Below, one piece after another: positions 46,594-59,469 of a DNA stretch of 64,000 bases. Source of the stretch: Symmetrospora coprosmae (taxonomy: Eukaryota; Basidiomycota; Cystobasidiomycetes; Symmetrosporaceae); contig VUYT01000008.1 in NCBI GenBank assembly GCA_008802785.1, forward strand, positions 310,001-374,000, read 5' to 3'. A program made the position numbers and the translations under genes. The notes under the pieces are model-generated. The model did no database searches and had not been told where the DNA came from. It was given only the letters and a program-made list of their open reading frames with translations. How positions within the stretch are numbered: position 1 is the first letter of the stretch; each line of letters begins with the position of its first letter.

Positions 46594-48476
46594 TTACGAA
46601 TAGATAATCTTCTTATCTGGCATATTCTTCTCTTCTCTCCGACGCTCAAGTGCCAGGAATGGGATGAAACCGAGGATGTCGACGGCGATGAAGGCGATCA
46701 GGGCCCCGAAGTTGATGCCGACTACATGCCGGGATCGTCAGCCTCGCATACATGCTAGTTCTGCCCGACAATTGCTGTTCTGCTCACTCTTGTGGTTCTC
46801 ACGCGTTGCGTGCGTGATGATCTTGTAGCCGTTCGTGGCGTGGTAGAATGGCATGATTCGCAGGAAGCGGTAGAACTTCTCCATGGCCTCAATAGGCTGA
46901 AAGCTCGATGTGATGTTGGTGATAATGAGGAGCTGGCGCGGTACAAGAGCGTTCAGCAATGTGGATGGCGCTGAGAGAAAGCCGACGCAGGGAGTGAACT
47001 ACTTACGATGAGGATAACTGCGCAGGATGCAGAAAGCGTGTGTTAGCTTTGTACCGGTAGCCTTCCCGGTCGCTAAGGTCGGAAACGCACATGGAAGGTA
47101 TTCGGCAGTAAGCAGCGCGAGCATTGACTCAAGAGCCAAGCCGCAGGCCGCCAGCGTAAGGAAGTTCAGGACCCAGAGAACAACGAAACCGGCTGTGATA
47201 CCGAACTATCAGTTAATCGTCTGGCATGTCAGCAAATGGGTCTTACGCACCAGAACCGAACGCGGCATCAGTCGGGATCAAGAACGCCCTAAACAGCAGG
47301 CTGAACATGAGGGACAGCCAGACGTAGGCCAGGCACGGCATCCCGATGCGCCAGCCGACGAGGGACGAGAAGGTGAGGCGCTGGTTCCAGCCACTCTTTT
47401 GCCGGGCGGCATTGCCCCACATGGCGACGAGGAAGCCGAGGATGAGGTAGTAGATTAGAGCTGCTTCAAAGGGTGCTGCGACCGACCAATGCGTGATGGG
47501 TCGCAGATCATTCTGGTGAAAGCTGAAGGGCGTCGCGAACGCTTGCGGAACTGCCGAAGCTGTGGCTAGCGCAGCGGCGTTGCCTCCGTTTGTGGTGACC
47601 CATTGCTGCAGGGCTTGCTGGCTGGCCATCTGGGCGACTGTGTTGCTGAACGTCTTCATGAGAGGCGAGAGATAGAGCAGGGTGACTTGGTAGAAGCGGG
47701 CGCCACTGTAGAACACGCCGATGCACCCTGTCGGGTCGTAAGATGCGTTGCCTGCCGCAAGCGACGATTGCCAGGTAGACGTGCAGTTTGGATACGCAAT
47801 GACGGCTGGGGAGGGGCGCGGCAGATCAGCGGATGTCACACACGAGGGTCCGGCCTGGGGCGAGTCGCACCTCCCCAATAATGACTGTACCCGACAGCCT
47901 CTTTCACGTCGTCCACGCCGTTCGGGAAGTCTGATGCAGGCCGGATGATGAAGCCAAGGTGCGGCCGCATCGTCTGCACATTGGTCTGACATGGAAGATG
48001 GTCAGCAGAGAACAACACGCACTGGCAAACAAGCGGAGCATGGGCTCACCTGTGCGGCCATTTCCGTGATCAGCGGACCAACTGCTCCATCCGCTCCCTC
48101 GAAATTCACGGCCAGGACCGTCAACCGGCTGAGATATCGCGTGAGCAAGTAGTTGGAGCCCCAGAAGATGGGCAGAGCTATCCACAGCACGACTGCGAGC
48201 GTGGAGGTTCAGGGAGAAGGATGAGCATGAAGCGGGCGACACACCTCTGGCGTGGCGGAAAGGCTCACGCGTGATGAGTGTCATGCCCATGAGAAGCTGC
48301 TTGAGCGTGCCCTTGCGCGTGTCTGCGACTGCCGGCTCCCAGAAGTGGCTCTGCTCCTTGGACATTTCGTGCTTTGCTCCTGCGGCTGCTGCATCGTTGC
48401 TGCTCGAAGCGGCGATCGCCGTCGAGCCGCTGCTCCCTTGGGACGCGGCGTCTTCCGGTCGCGGGCTGCTGGACAT
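46594..48476 (-). CDS. SNG1/DUF3533-family membrane protein (463 aa), copy A
   Basis: Exons 48476-48269, 48192-48050, 47985-47871, 47805-47251, 47192-47091, an 11-nt exon 47017-47007, 46932-46803 and 46721-46594. Layout is that of yeast Sng1 (nitrosoguanidine resistance): a cytosolic Ser/Ala-rich N-terminus, one membrane helix (LVLWIALPIFWGSNYLL), a large luminal or extracellular domain, then five helices (IYYLILGFLVAMWG, MPCLAYVWLSLMFSLLFRAF, AGFVVLWVLNFLTLAACG, FILILLIITNITSS, FGALIAFIAVDILGF). FYRFLRIMPFYHATNGYK matches the family's late loop. The function of DUF3533 proteins is poorly defined (drug tolerance, lipid asymmetry suggested). Head-to-head with copy B. The first donor could also be 23 nt further on. 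Confidence 0.85.
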
Positions 48477-49002
48477 GGCGAGGCGACGGTGCACTCTTAC
48501 TGTCTGTGAAGTACGTACGGAAGCAGCAATTGGAACGGCTTCAGGCAATTAAATCTTGCTTGAGCGTGCTACGAAGTTGCTGCTTTTGCTGCTGGGCACA
48601 GGCCAGCTCTCTTCCGACGCCGTCAGTCAATTCCGCGCGGGACCGTAAGCCCGCCCCTATTTCGAGCGTGCGCGGAATGACGTTGGATGACTTCAGCCTC
48701 TTGTCAGCCGCGGCCGGCCCGGCGGGATCACAGCAGCATCGCAGGGAGAGTCTTTGCAGCTCCAGCTGGCAGTCAGCACGACTTCTGCCCATAGCATCGC
48801 TCTATCGTGTACATTCAGCAGTAGCCCTGTCGTCTTACCCATCCCGGAACGCGTCAAGTAGCAGAGAGCCAAGATCGACGCGCCTGCTGCCAGAGATCGA
48901 CGGAAGAGCTCTGGAGAGGCCCGAAAGAGGCCAAAACAGGAAGAGACAAGGAAGACGACTCTGCGTGCCAACATCGGGATATCGCAGTTCTAGCATACCA
49001 AG
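48477..49002. promoter_or_regulatory. Shared promoter of the SNG1-like pair
   Basis: 526 bp between the two divergent SNG1-like starts, so co-regulation is plausible. No clear operator repeat was seen. Confidence 0.45.
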
Positions 49003-50737
49003 ATGGCCATCATGTCGGTGTACGCGCCGGACGGGAGACCACGCCGGCATGCATGGGACCCGACCATCGCAAAGGAGCGCAGCCAGGTCCTCAAGATTGT
49101 GGCGACCGTGACAGCCCTTGCGACCATTGTGTCAGTCCGAGCGTCATGCCGGGTCCCACGCTCTTTATGCTGACATTCATTCTGCTCGCAGCATCTTTAC
49201 GTTGCAAGCCCTCTATTTCGGCGCGTACTTGTAGGTCTGCCCAGCCCGGGATCTATAGAAGAGCTTGCATGGGGCGCTAATACTGCTTCAACCCCCTCAA
49301 TCCGCAGCCGGCAAGAAGAGAATGCTTACCGACTCACAGTCCGCATCATCGACATGGACAGTCAGTACGCTTCGACTGTAGCAGGAGCACCAACAGCCAT
49401 CCTCGGGCCTGCCGTGGTGCAGGCGGCTCAGCAGGACGCAGCTGCCTCGCCAGGGTATCATCTGGGCTGGCAGTATGCTTCGGCAGACGAGCTTCAGATG
49501 TTCCGAGTCACGCAGGATGGGCAAGGACAAAACGCTTCAGAGTACGCGCGGCAGATCGTCCTGAACCAGGACGTCTTTGGCGTCATCCTCATCAGCTCAA
49601 ACGCCACGGCCCTTGCGACCGAAGCGGCTCTTACGGGCAATACTGCGTACGATCCTCGCGGCGCCATTGCGCTCTACTATGAGGAGGCCAGGAACTTCTA
49701 CGCCGCCAATCAATATGTCACGTTTCACTCGACTCGCATCATCGAGGCAGCCATTGCTCAAGCCTCGGAGCAGCTGGCAAGCATCCTTCTCGGATCCGGC
49801 GGCGGCACGGCAGCACTCACCACAGCAGCCAATGGAAACGCATTGTCGTATCCGTTCTACTTTAGCCAGTTCAACCTGGTGCCATTTGACCAGCTGGGAG
49901 CAGAACCTGCCTTGACTGCTGGCCAGATGTGGGTTCTACATGCGCCCGATTGCCGGATACGCGATGGTATCAAGCTGATGCACTTGCGCTACTGTTTCCG
50001 TGTCTGCAGCTATCTCATCATTTTCACCTTCTTTTCGTCGCCCATCTGGAAGAAAGCCTTCGAGCCTTTGAGGCGCAAGTTGACGATGTCATCCATGCTG
50101 TTCCTCAACTGGATCGTGCCCGTGATACTCTACTTCTGTCAGTGGCTCTGCGCTCCCTCCAGCAGAGGACCGAAGCTGATACATTTAATCTCGCACCAGG
50201 GGTGTCATTGATGTACTCTTTCGTCACGCTGGCTTTCCGAGTCGACATGACGCGGATGTACGGTCGCGGAGGCTTCCCACTGTACTGGGCGCTGAACTGG
50301 CTGTCGATGACCGCACTGGGTCTCATCATGGTGAGCAATGTTGCTTATCGGTGATCGTCCGGTACCACCGCTGATCAATCCTACTTTGCGATGCGCAGGA
50401 GACCATGCTGCGGATAGCCGGACCGCTCTTCTTCCCGTTCTTTCTCATCTTCTGGGTCATCTGGAACGTCTCTGTCGCCTTCCTCGACCTGTCGGCGCAA
50501 GACCCCTTCTACATGTACGGCTTCACGACGCCAGTGTGGAATGCCATTGACGCGGGAAAAAGCATCCTCCTCGGTACAAAGAATCACCTCACGCAGGACT
50601 TCCTCGTCAACCTCAGCTGGGTCGTCGTCGGCTCGGTTCTCCTCATCACGACGTGCTGGTACCAGCGCAGGCAGGAGGACAAGAGGGAGCTGCAGGAGAA
50701 GAAGCAGGAGCATAAGGGCGAGAAGGCTCAGCAGTAA
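49003..50737 (+). CDS. SNG1/DUF3533-family membrane protein (461 aa), copy B
   Basis: Exons 49003-49130, 49192-49230, 49308-49928, 50010-50137, 50200-50330 and 50399-50737. Same architecture as copy A: an N-terminal helix (IVATVTALATIVIFTLQALYF), a luminal domain with ANATDFD-like features (NQDVFGVILISSNATALAT; GNTAYDPRGAIALYYEEARNF parallels copy A's GNASYDPTGCIGVFYSGARFY), then helices ending PFFLIFWVIWNVSVAF, DPFYMYGFTTPVWNAI and a Lys/Glu-rich cytosolic tail. The intron at 49929-50009 is required to form the helix QIYLIIFTFF. Plasma-membrane or ER location inferred. Confidence 0.87.
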
Positions 50738-50809
50738 GCAGTCGACACTACATGTAAAACAGCCCGGCTGTCACGTAGCCTTAATTATGTACATTAGCTA
50801 GAGGACACC

Positions 50810-51201
50810 TCAAGCAGAGACTTCTTGCACCGCTGCAAGGATCCCGTCTTCGTGCGGCGCCAACCTATACTCGGGCCGTTGTCCTTCGAAGAGCGTAGGC
50901 CTGGGAAGTCAGCAGATGATTGAGAGTTGCAGAGAAGGGGTTTGGTCGGGACGAGAGGGAAGGTTTCCGCGCCATTCGCTGTCAGTACGGACATCTTCTT
51001 CGCGACACAGTGCAACGCCGCGTTTCTGCACCGTCTCCTTAGGACCGCTGCGGCTCCTTCTCGATAGCCCACTTTCGGAGTCCTCCGGGTCGGGTCGTTC
51101 TCAGCAGGCCATGAGCTAGCAACCTGGCGATCGCTGATCAACGGTGTTACTGCGTAGGCGCCTATCGGTCCGGTACTAGATACAGAGGTAGGATGTAGCA
51201 T
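50810..51201 (-). CDS. Small protein, 86 aa, two exons, unknown function
   Basis: Exons 51201-51032 and 50900-50810. The intron (131 nt) has CTGAC motifs and ends cttcccag, and the codon split across it stays in frame. The protein starts MLHPTSVSSTGPIGAYAV, has SWPAENDPTRRTPKVGYREG, and ends [19 protein letters not shown] then ILAAVQEVSA. Coding-type codon bias is present on both sides. No signal peptide or helix. Family not recognised. Retaining the intron would give a different 135-aa reading. It sits between copy B of the SNG1 pair (convergent, 72 bp) and ATG8. Confidence 0.5.
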
Positions 51202-51423
51202 GCTTTGTGCAGGTTCGAGGAAAAGTACAGCGTAAGCGCGGTCACCACGAAACTTGGCAATGGCCAGGCTTACACAACAGAGGCTTGATGCTACTGATCA
51301 AACGCTCGAATGGGATTGACGCTCTTGGGTGTGCTCATCATTGGGCAACACAGCAAATGGTCGACGAGGCGGAGGAGGCACAAATACAGGGGGGGATCGG
51401 CGACTCGAAAGACTGTGCTGGAC

Positions 51424-52277
<854 letters not shown>

Positions 52278-52761
52278 TGCTGCTGCTGCTGCGGGCTGTT
52301 TACGCGGCGGGGCCTGCGGGGAGCGACAGGGCACGGACGCACACAGCCAGGCCAGACCAGGCAGGGCAACGCAAGCGAGTCAGCTGATCTGGATCTCGGC
52401 AGGGCAGCATCTTGCCCATGGAAGAGCGCATGGCGGAGCAGCGCGTGTACGCACTTGCTGTGTGTAGATGGATGCGCTGCTGCGACCAAGCTGGTGTATT
52501 GCGTGTGGATTGGGCAAGGGGGGAGAGGGCAAGGGAGGAGGGGCAGTCTGTCAGCGATAGCGAGCAGGGCACGCGAGACGCCACCCAAGAGCAAGAGCAG
52601 GCACAGCCCAAGGAAGCGGTAAGGGCACTGGACACAGAATTGCAAGATGCGCTACACAGTATATTGATAGGACGCACTCGATGGGGACTAGCTGCGCTAC
52701 AGGCGAGCCTCTATCTATCCGGCAACTCTCTCGGCGGGGCTGCCCCCGCACTCTGCACCAC
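52278..52761. promoter_or_regulatory. ATG8 promoter and 3' flank of the MDR gene
   Basis: 484 bp; a gct/tgc-rich run lies right before the ATG8 start (52277-52300). No coding frame can be supported. Confidence 0.35.
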
Positions 52762-53936
52762 CTACGCAACGACCACAACCTTGCCCTTCGCCTTGCCCGT
52801 GTTGAGCCTCTCGAATGCCTCGAGGACCTGTCCCATCTCAAATGTCGAATCGATAGGGATCTGAAAGTCCTTGCCGTACCGCTCCGACAGCTTCTTTGCC
52901 TCCTCGAGGAACTCGCTGCTGGGCGTGAGCATGATGGTCGCATAGCGTGGCTGCCACCCAATGTAGCCCAGGAAGTGCCTGACATTCATCCAGGGGTACT
53001 GCGAATACGTGGCCGGCCCGCCCATCTGCGAGCGTCCCGTCTTGTCGCCAACGATGGAAATGTACGCTCCGCCCTCTTTGTATCCGCTTGACCGTCGCAC
53101 GAGCAGGGAGCGCAGGGTGGATGCAGCCAGAAGCTCTGTCCCGCCCACGCAGTCCAGAATCGTCGTGTAACCCTCGCTGGGCTTGAGCTGCTCCAGCCGG
53201 TCGAGCACGGACTCGGACGTGTAGTCGACAATCTCGCTTGCGCCGAGCGAGCGGACAAAGTCGGCCTTGCCGGACGAGCACGTCGCGACGACTCGCGCGC
53301 CCAGCTCGCGCGAGGCGTACTGAATCGCGTAGATGCCAACTGCGGAGGAGCCGCCGAGGACGACAATGCTCGGCTTTGTGGTAATGTCAGACGGAGGGAC
53401 GAAGGTGTGCGGAGGCGAGAGGGCCGTCTGCGCCGTCAGCCAGACGAGCGGAATGGACGCTGCTTCTTCCCAGGACCACTGCTTGGGCTTCTTGACGATG
53501 ACGTTCGTGGCGACGCTCTTATCGAGAGCCATGATGTCGGTTAGCGCTCGGCTTCCAGGCGGGCCGTTCTGATACGGCGAAGCGAAAGCAGATGAGCATA
53601 GTGCGTTTCACATGTCCGTGACGCTTCTTCCGTGTGCACTATCCTCACCGCATCGAAGCTGAGGCCAAAGACCTCATCCCCGACCGCAAAGTGTTTGATG
53701 CCGCTGCCAACGGCAATGATCTCCCCGCTGTAGTCGCATCCGATACCCTTGGGTGTGTCCTTGCCAGGTGAGTTGATCAGCTGGACGTCGACAGGGTTGA
53801 GCGCTGCAGCTCGTATCTCGATGTGAATTTTAAAAGACGTCGGGGCGGGAAGCGTGACCTCGACCTGCTTCACCGTGGACGGGAAGGGCGGAGTCGTGTA
53901 CTGCCAAGCGCTAGCCTTGATGGTGATGGTGGTCAT
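52762..53936 (-). CDS. Medium-chain dehydrogenase/reductase, zinc-free enoyl-reductase-like (364 aa)
   Basis: Exons 53936-53649 and 53568-52762. GroES-like N-terminus (IRAAALNPVDVQLIN, GIGCDYSGEIIAVGSG, DEVFGLSFDA) followed by the Rossmann domain with the nucleotide motif VVLGGSSAVGIYAIQ and LGASEIVDY, LDCVGG and a final GKAKGKVVVV. No cluster of structural-zinc cysteines and no catalytic zinc ligands are visible, which fits the quinone/enoyl reductase branch (like yeast YNL134C or trans-acting enoyl reductases). NADPH-dependent reduction of an activated double bond is the likely chemistry; the substrate is unknown. Divergent from the thiolase gene. Confidence 0.88.
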
Positions 53937-54398
53937 GGTGGTGTGGTCGAATCGCTATGACCACTGTGAGCAGGGATCATCACGGAAGCGTAGCGTGGCC
54001 TGCTGTGAGAGCGAGCAGGCAGTCGCAGGTCCGGGCGAGCTGACCAAGCTGCATCCGCCATCCAGCTGACGGATGCGCGTGCGACGAGACTCTGGCGAAG
54101 GCGGATGGAAGGCATTGCAACGGGCAGGTATGCACGATCTCTGTCGCATGGCAGTCATTGAGGCTAGTCATCCAGCAGCTTCTGCCGCCAGTGGTGCCTG
54201 CCTCGGAGCGAAGATCCGACCTTCACGCTCATCCGGTACCCGGAGCCTGGCTGAGCCGGGCAGGCTGGCCGCGCCTCTGTGGTCGGCGCCACAGGGACCT
54301 GTTTCGACAGGCACTTCTTTCCTCTTTCACGCACCCACCTGAACTCGACAGACAGATCCTACACATACGTCTCAACACTCCACAAGACAATCACAGCC
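53937..54398. promoter_or_regulatory. Shared promoter region, MDR reductase / thiolase
   Basis: 462 bp between divergent starts, so the two metabolic genes may be co-regulated. No gene inside. Confidence 0.4.
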
Positions 54399-56376
54399 AT
54401 GCAGCAGGTCCGAGACATCAGCAACACCATCGCCGGCAAGGTGAGGGCGAACTCATGGCTTGGAGCGGATCAAGGGGTACACCGACCGGCGACTGACGCA
54501 ACACCCTCGCAATAGGCCGGCAAGGCATACATCCTCACTCCCATGCCTAACGACGTCGTCATATGTGCGTTCCATTCCTCCCTTCTCTGATTCCCCTAGC
54601 CGCCCCCCTTGTCCAGGTCGGTTGCAGTCGTGCGGTGTGAGGCAGGCGGGCGGGCCTGGCCACCGGCTGCGACGGGCAGACTGGAGGGACTGACAAGGCG
54701 GAAGGCGGAATCGAGATACTACTCAGTGAACATCTCTAACCATGTGACTCACTCCCAATCCCCGACAGGCGCCGCCGTCAGGACGCCCATCACCAAGGCC
54801 AGGAAGGGTGGCCTCAAGGATGCCTGCCCGGAGGACCTCCTCAGCCACGTTTTCAAGGCAGTCATCCAGAGGAGTGGGGTTGACCCGGCTCTTGTCGAGG
54901 ATGTCGCAGTCGGAAACGTCCTCCCTCCTGGAGGAGGTGCCGTGAGTCGAGGTTGGACGCTCTGGCCGGACGCGCACCCTGTGGCTGACGCATCTCCGCC
55001 TTATACACTTGTCGATTCCAACCGCAGACCGTTGCACGAATGGCTGCTCTCCACGCAGGCCTCCCCGTAACGACCTCCGTCAACACTGTCAACCGCCAGT
55101 GCTCGTCCGGCCTGACCACCGTCGTCCAGATTGCCAACGAGATCGCTGCGGGGCAGATTGACATTGGCATTGGCGCAGGGGTCGAGTCCATGACGCAGGG
55201 CTACGGCGCGGGCGCCATGCCAGAGCACATCAGCGAGACCGTCTCGTCCGTCCCGGAGGCCGCAGACTGCCTCGTCCCCATGGGCATCACCTCGGAGAAT
55301 GTCGCCAAGCAGTTTGGCGTCACGCGCCAGGTGCAGGATCAGTTCGCAGCGCGCTCGTTCCAGCTCGCAGAGGCGGCACAGAAGAGCGGAAAGTTCAAGG
55401 ACGAGATAACCCCCGTCACGACCAAGTGGGTCGACCCGAAGAGCGGCGACGAGAAGACCATTACTGTGACGGAGGACGATGGCATCCGAGCTGGTGAGCA
55501 CACCACGCCCGATACGACACTCCATCTGCGAGCTATTTTTTTGATGGCGCACGTTTACAGGAATGTCTGTCGAGGTTCTCTCCAAGCTCAAGCCCGCCTT
55601 CTCGAAGGATGGCTCGACCCACGCCGGTAACGCATCGCAGGTCTCGGACGGAGCAGCAGCAGTCCTCCTCGCTCGACGAAGCGTCGCAAAGAAGCTCGGC
55701 CTGCCCATCCTCGGCAAGTTCGTCACGGCTTCCGTTGTTGGTGTTCCTCGTGAGTCTCCCATTCTGGTCCGCTCACTGCCTCACACGCACGCAAACTGAA
55801 GCAAACTTGCTATCCCGCATTTCAGCCAAGATCATGGGTATCGGACCTGCCTTTGCTATCCCCAAGGCGCTCGAGAAGGCCGGCATCACCCAGGAGGAGG
55901 TCGATTTCTTTGAGATGTGGGTCTGCATTGCTGCACTAGATCGCGTCGACAATCGGCTGACCCGCGTCATTTCACAGCAACGAGGCATTCGCATCGCAGG
56001 CCGTATATTCTGTCGAGAAGCTCAAGATCCCCATGGACAAGGTCAACCCGAACGGAGGAGCTATTGCGTTCGGCCACCCGCTCGGTGCGACTGGAGCCAG
56101 GCAGATTGCGACTGCATACAGCCATTGCAAGCGGACCGGCGCCAAGGTCTTTGTCACGAGCATGTGGTGAGTCTAGGGCGGGCCTGGCTTGCAAGCGTAT
56201 AGCCGGTCAGAGGCTGACCTTCGCGGGTACTCCGCTCCCTCCTTCTCCGTAGCATTGGCTCCGGCATGGGCATGGCGTGAGTGATGACTACTGTGATACT
56301 GTCTGGCCGGGCCGCAGCATACTGACGTGCTGCATACCTTCCCTCCTCCAGCGCCGTCTTTGTCAACGAGCAGTAG
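54399..56376 (+). CDS. 3-ketoacyl-CoA thiolase (415 aa)
   Basis: Exons 54399-54440, 54516-54564, 54769-54941, 55028-55493, 55561-55749, 55826-55916, 55978-56166, 56253-56276 (24 nt) and 56352-56376. Catalytic features: the nucleophile in [41 protein letters not shown], the His in [15 protein letters not shown], and the second Cys in [10 protein letters not shown], split by an intron. The best fit is the beta-oxidation thiolase of peroxisomes (POT1/FOX3 type): it cleaves 3-ketoacyl-CoA to acetyl-CoA and a shortened acyl-CoA. The N-terminus ([14 protein letters not shown]) shows no clear PTS2, and the C-terminus (FVNEQ) is not a PTS1, so its location is open. Confidence 0.92.
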
Positions 56377-56980
56377 AATTGGTATCCTTAGCTCCTGTAG
56401 CTCCTCCAGTGTCACCTCTAGCAGACTGCGAATGAGAGCGTGATAAGCATCTCTTTGCGGACTAGACCAATGCCATATGCCGAATTGCCCATATGCCGAA
56501 TTGCCCGGGTTTCCGCCACATCGGCTGGTATCTGCAGGGCAGAGAGGCCAGAGCCCGCTCAGCCCGCGCCTTGCCTTCGCACCGCGCCCACGGAGGTTGA
56601 CGAGAGCAATGGAGCGAGAAGACCGCAGCTGCGCCTCGACATGTCATGGAGGACCGCATAGCAGACTGATCGGTCATCTTTCATCCCAGGCTCATCCGTA
56701 CCGGTAGCCTCGCGGTGCGATGCCCCTTCACCGCCCTGGTCCGGGTCTCATCCTGCAACCGAGCAGGGAGGCAGGCTCAGCCCCGGATGTGCAGCCACGG
56801 CTGAAGCCCCTACACTGAGGAAGGCTGCCGTCCAGTCTGTCAGGCAGCCTGCCGCAAGCGTACCGCTGCTGGCGGGGGCGAGACTGCCTTCGAATGCTGA
56901 ACTGACGTTCTCTGACCTGGCTTCTCTGAGCGTTTCCTGTTCCAGGCAGCCAGGCTCTAGGCGATACGCCTCGCACGAAC
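56377..56980. promoter_or_regulatory. Upstream region of the first single-pass membrane protein gene
   Basis: 604 bp after the thiolase stop. It probably holds the promoter, and perhaps an unrecognised 5' exon with the missing signal peptide of the next gene, but no exon can be supported. Confidence 0.3.
56475..56506. repeat. Perfect 16-bp tandem duplication
   Basis: The unit atatgccgaattgccc occurs twice head to tail with no spacer. Small, probably neutral duplication or a doubled protein-binding site. Confidence 0.8.
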
Positions 56981-59113
56981 ATGGCGAGGAGGCATGCCGT
57001 GCCTGTGCAACGCGCCGCCCTGCGCGATGGCCATCGCATCAGGCGCTGGGGCGGCAGAGGCGCCAGCGGAGGATATGGTGGTCGGCCGGATGAATGGGGA
57101 GCTGGAGAGGATGAGCCTGCTGATTATGGAGACTCAGATGGTGACTGGCAAGCAGAGCAAGGAGCGGGCGGTGAACAGGCTTACGGCAGGTACGGTGGAG
57201 ACCATGTCCATGGGAACTGGCGAGCCGGCCCAGAAGCCGAGGACGGTGCAAGCGGGGATGGTGCGGACGCCCAAGCCTCAAGTTCTGAGGAGATATCAAA
57301 CGCTTCTGCCGCACCCGGGGCGCACCCCGCCGAGGCAGTGCCCTCTCCTCCCAGCTCCAGTGATACACTGGCTGTCTCCGATGCTGTACCCGCCACCGCG
57401 GCGGGCGCCGCAGATCCGCCAATCTGCTCTGGAGGAAGGAGTGCGTGCGGCCTGTCTGCGTGGCGCTATCAGGTCGCGAGGAATCGCTGATGTGTCGCCC
57501 ATCTCCGCCCCTTGGCCACAACAGCCGGCGGTGAATGCGGCGCCCCTGTCAGCCCAGCATCTGGCACGCCAGCAGCGGTAAAGCAGACCTACGCGCAGTC
57601 GGTGACCGCGACCAGGAAGCCGGTCAGTGCACAGACGCCGCCATCTGTTCCTGCGGCAAGCTCGGGCCAAGCGACGAAAGCGCAGCCAGTTTCATCGGGA
57701 CAGAAGATCCCGACTGAGGGGAAGGCCGCAACGCTGGTGGCATCTGGTGCTGGGCCTGCTTCTACCGCTCCTGCCTCGTCTCTTCCGTCGCCTTCGCCGC
57801 CGTCCTTGGGTAGTTCCGTTACCGTAGACGACGGCTCGATTGCCAGCAACGAAGGTCAGCAGACGCAGACTACTGCATCCAGCTCGCCCATATCGAGCAC
57901 AGGCGGGTCTGCTCCCGCCACGGGCACAATAGCAGCAAGTCACCCGGATCAGTCAGCCGGCGGCGAGGGTTCCGCTCTTCCTCTTCTGGCGGCCGAGGCC
58001 GACTCGCACACTTCGGGATTCTTCGCCGGCGTAGGTGATGCCAGCTCGATTATTGCCGCTGCCAGTAGCCCTCTTCCTTCAGAACCCGCTGCCGACACGG
58101 ATACTCCAACGCCATCTGTGGCTGAGTACTCGCCGCCTGTGGGGGGTCGCCCCTTTGATTACATCCCTGCACCCGGCGATGGCGCCCTCGCACTAGATGC
58201 AACGGGCTCGGACACGCCCGAAGTTCAGGTCAATGAGAAGGTCGTCATTGGAACGAGCTGCGCCGCCCTGCTCCTCGCGGTGTGCGTGACGGCCGTTCTC
58301 TGCCGGTACCGCAAGCGTTTCCATCGACAATCTGGGCAGACCGTCCGAGACTGGATCTATACCCAATCTAGTCAGGACTTCCGCATGGGAAAGGGAGACA
58401 GTCAGTCAAAAGCAGGGCTGGGTCAGCCCAGCATCTTCGCCTCCGCCTGGGCCGGTATTCAAGGTGGCCTGGCGCTAGGCTGGCGAACTGTACGCAGAGA
58501 GCCGGCCATCGCCCTTCCACCAGATACAGCCAGACCGACGACCATTCAGTCTTTCACGAGCTCGCCTGTGGCGCTCGGCCACTCTCACAACCCGCCAGCC
58601 ACGACACTCACTCAGGCGAAGAAGCGCTTCTTTCTCCCTGTCCTCTCTTCACCACTGTACACTCCATCTCCAACCGCCATCGGCAGCCCGGGCCGCCCGC
58701 TCCTCCTCGGAAATACGCCAAATTCGCCCGCCAGCCCCCTCACCCCACCCACGCCTGTGGCATCGCGCATGCGGCCCCGGTCGCGGCCCTTATTGCGCTC
58801 TTCGTGGTCAGCTGCCAATGAGGGGGCTTGTTCACCGTCTTTGCCGCTGGCTACAACACCAGCCCGGCTGTTCTCCCCAATCACCCCCGCTATCAACCTT
58901 CCCTCTCCGCCGCCGGCGTTGCAACGAGGGCCACCCTTCGAACGCGCTGCGAACGCGTCTAACATGGCGATACCTTCTGCACACTTGCTGCAGGCGCCCA
59001 AACCGGTGCTCAGCTGTCGACAGAGCGACAATTCAGGCGGCGAATCAGTATCTGTCTACAGTGGGGTCAGCGAGGGACTAAGTCACTATCCATTCGTTTT
59101 AGAGAAGAAGTGA
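56981..59113 (+). CDS. Single-pass membrane protein with Ser/Thr-rich outer domain (about 671 aa)
   Basis: Exons 56981-57440 and 57558-59113; the intron removes an in-frame stop and the codon across it is consistent. A long Ser/Thr/Pro/Ala-rich region (outer, likely O-mannosylated by Pmt enzymes) is followed by one membrane helix at about residues 381-402 (VVIGTSCAALLLAVCVTAVLC), a stop-transfer cluster RYRKRF, and a Pro/Ser-rich cytosolic tail. This is the shape of fungal wall-stress sensors (Mid2/Wsc-like), though no WSC or other named domain is visible. The Gly/Asp-rich N-terminus lacks a signal peptide, so the 5' end is probably incomplete. Related in plan to the next gene. Confidence 0.6.
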
Positions 59114-59469
59114 AGGGAGGGCAACTCCAGCGCGGTTGGTATTATAGGTGTACAGTGTTAATCCTGCAACTCTCTGCTTATGCACTACATCCCTGCTGCT
59201 GCTTAACCGCGACGTACTGTCAGTCCTGACGCCTTTGACGAACCATCCATCGCAAGGTCAGCCTTCCCATCCAGTGCCGGCTGTATCACGCAAGAAGACG
59301 GCACGGGTCCGCGAGCGCCGGCCCAACCCCCCTGGAGACCCTTTGTGCAGCTGTTGGGTCGAAAAGCCAAGCTGAAACCTGCGATACAGGGCATGGTCCA
59401 TCAAAAACGCCGCTAGCGAGCTTCTGTTCTGGACCGCAACAACGCTACTGACACCGCTCGGTTCCATCA

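Noticed and set aside
51140-51230. tRNA-like B-box (ggttcga)
   Set aside because: No A box and no cloverleaf can be drawn; it lies in a promoter or coding context.
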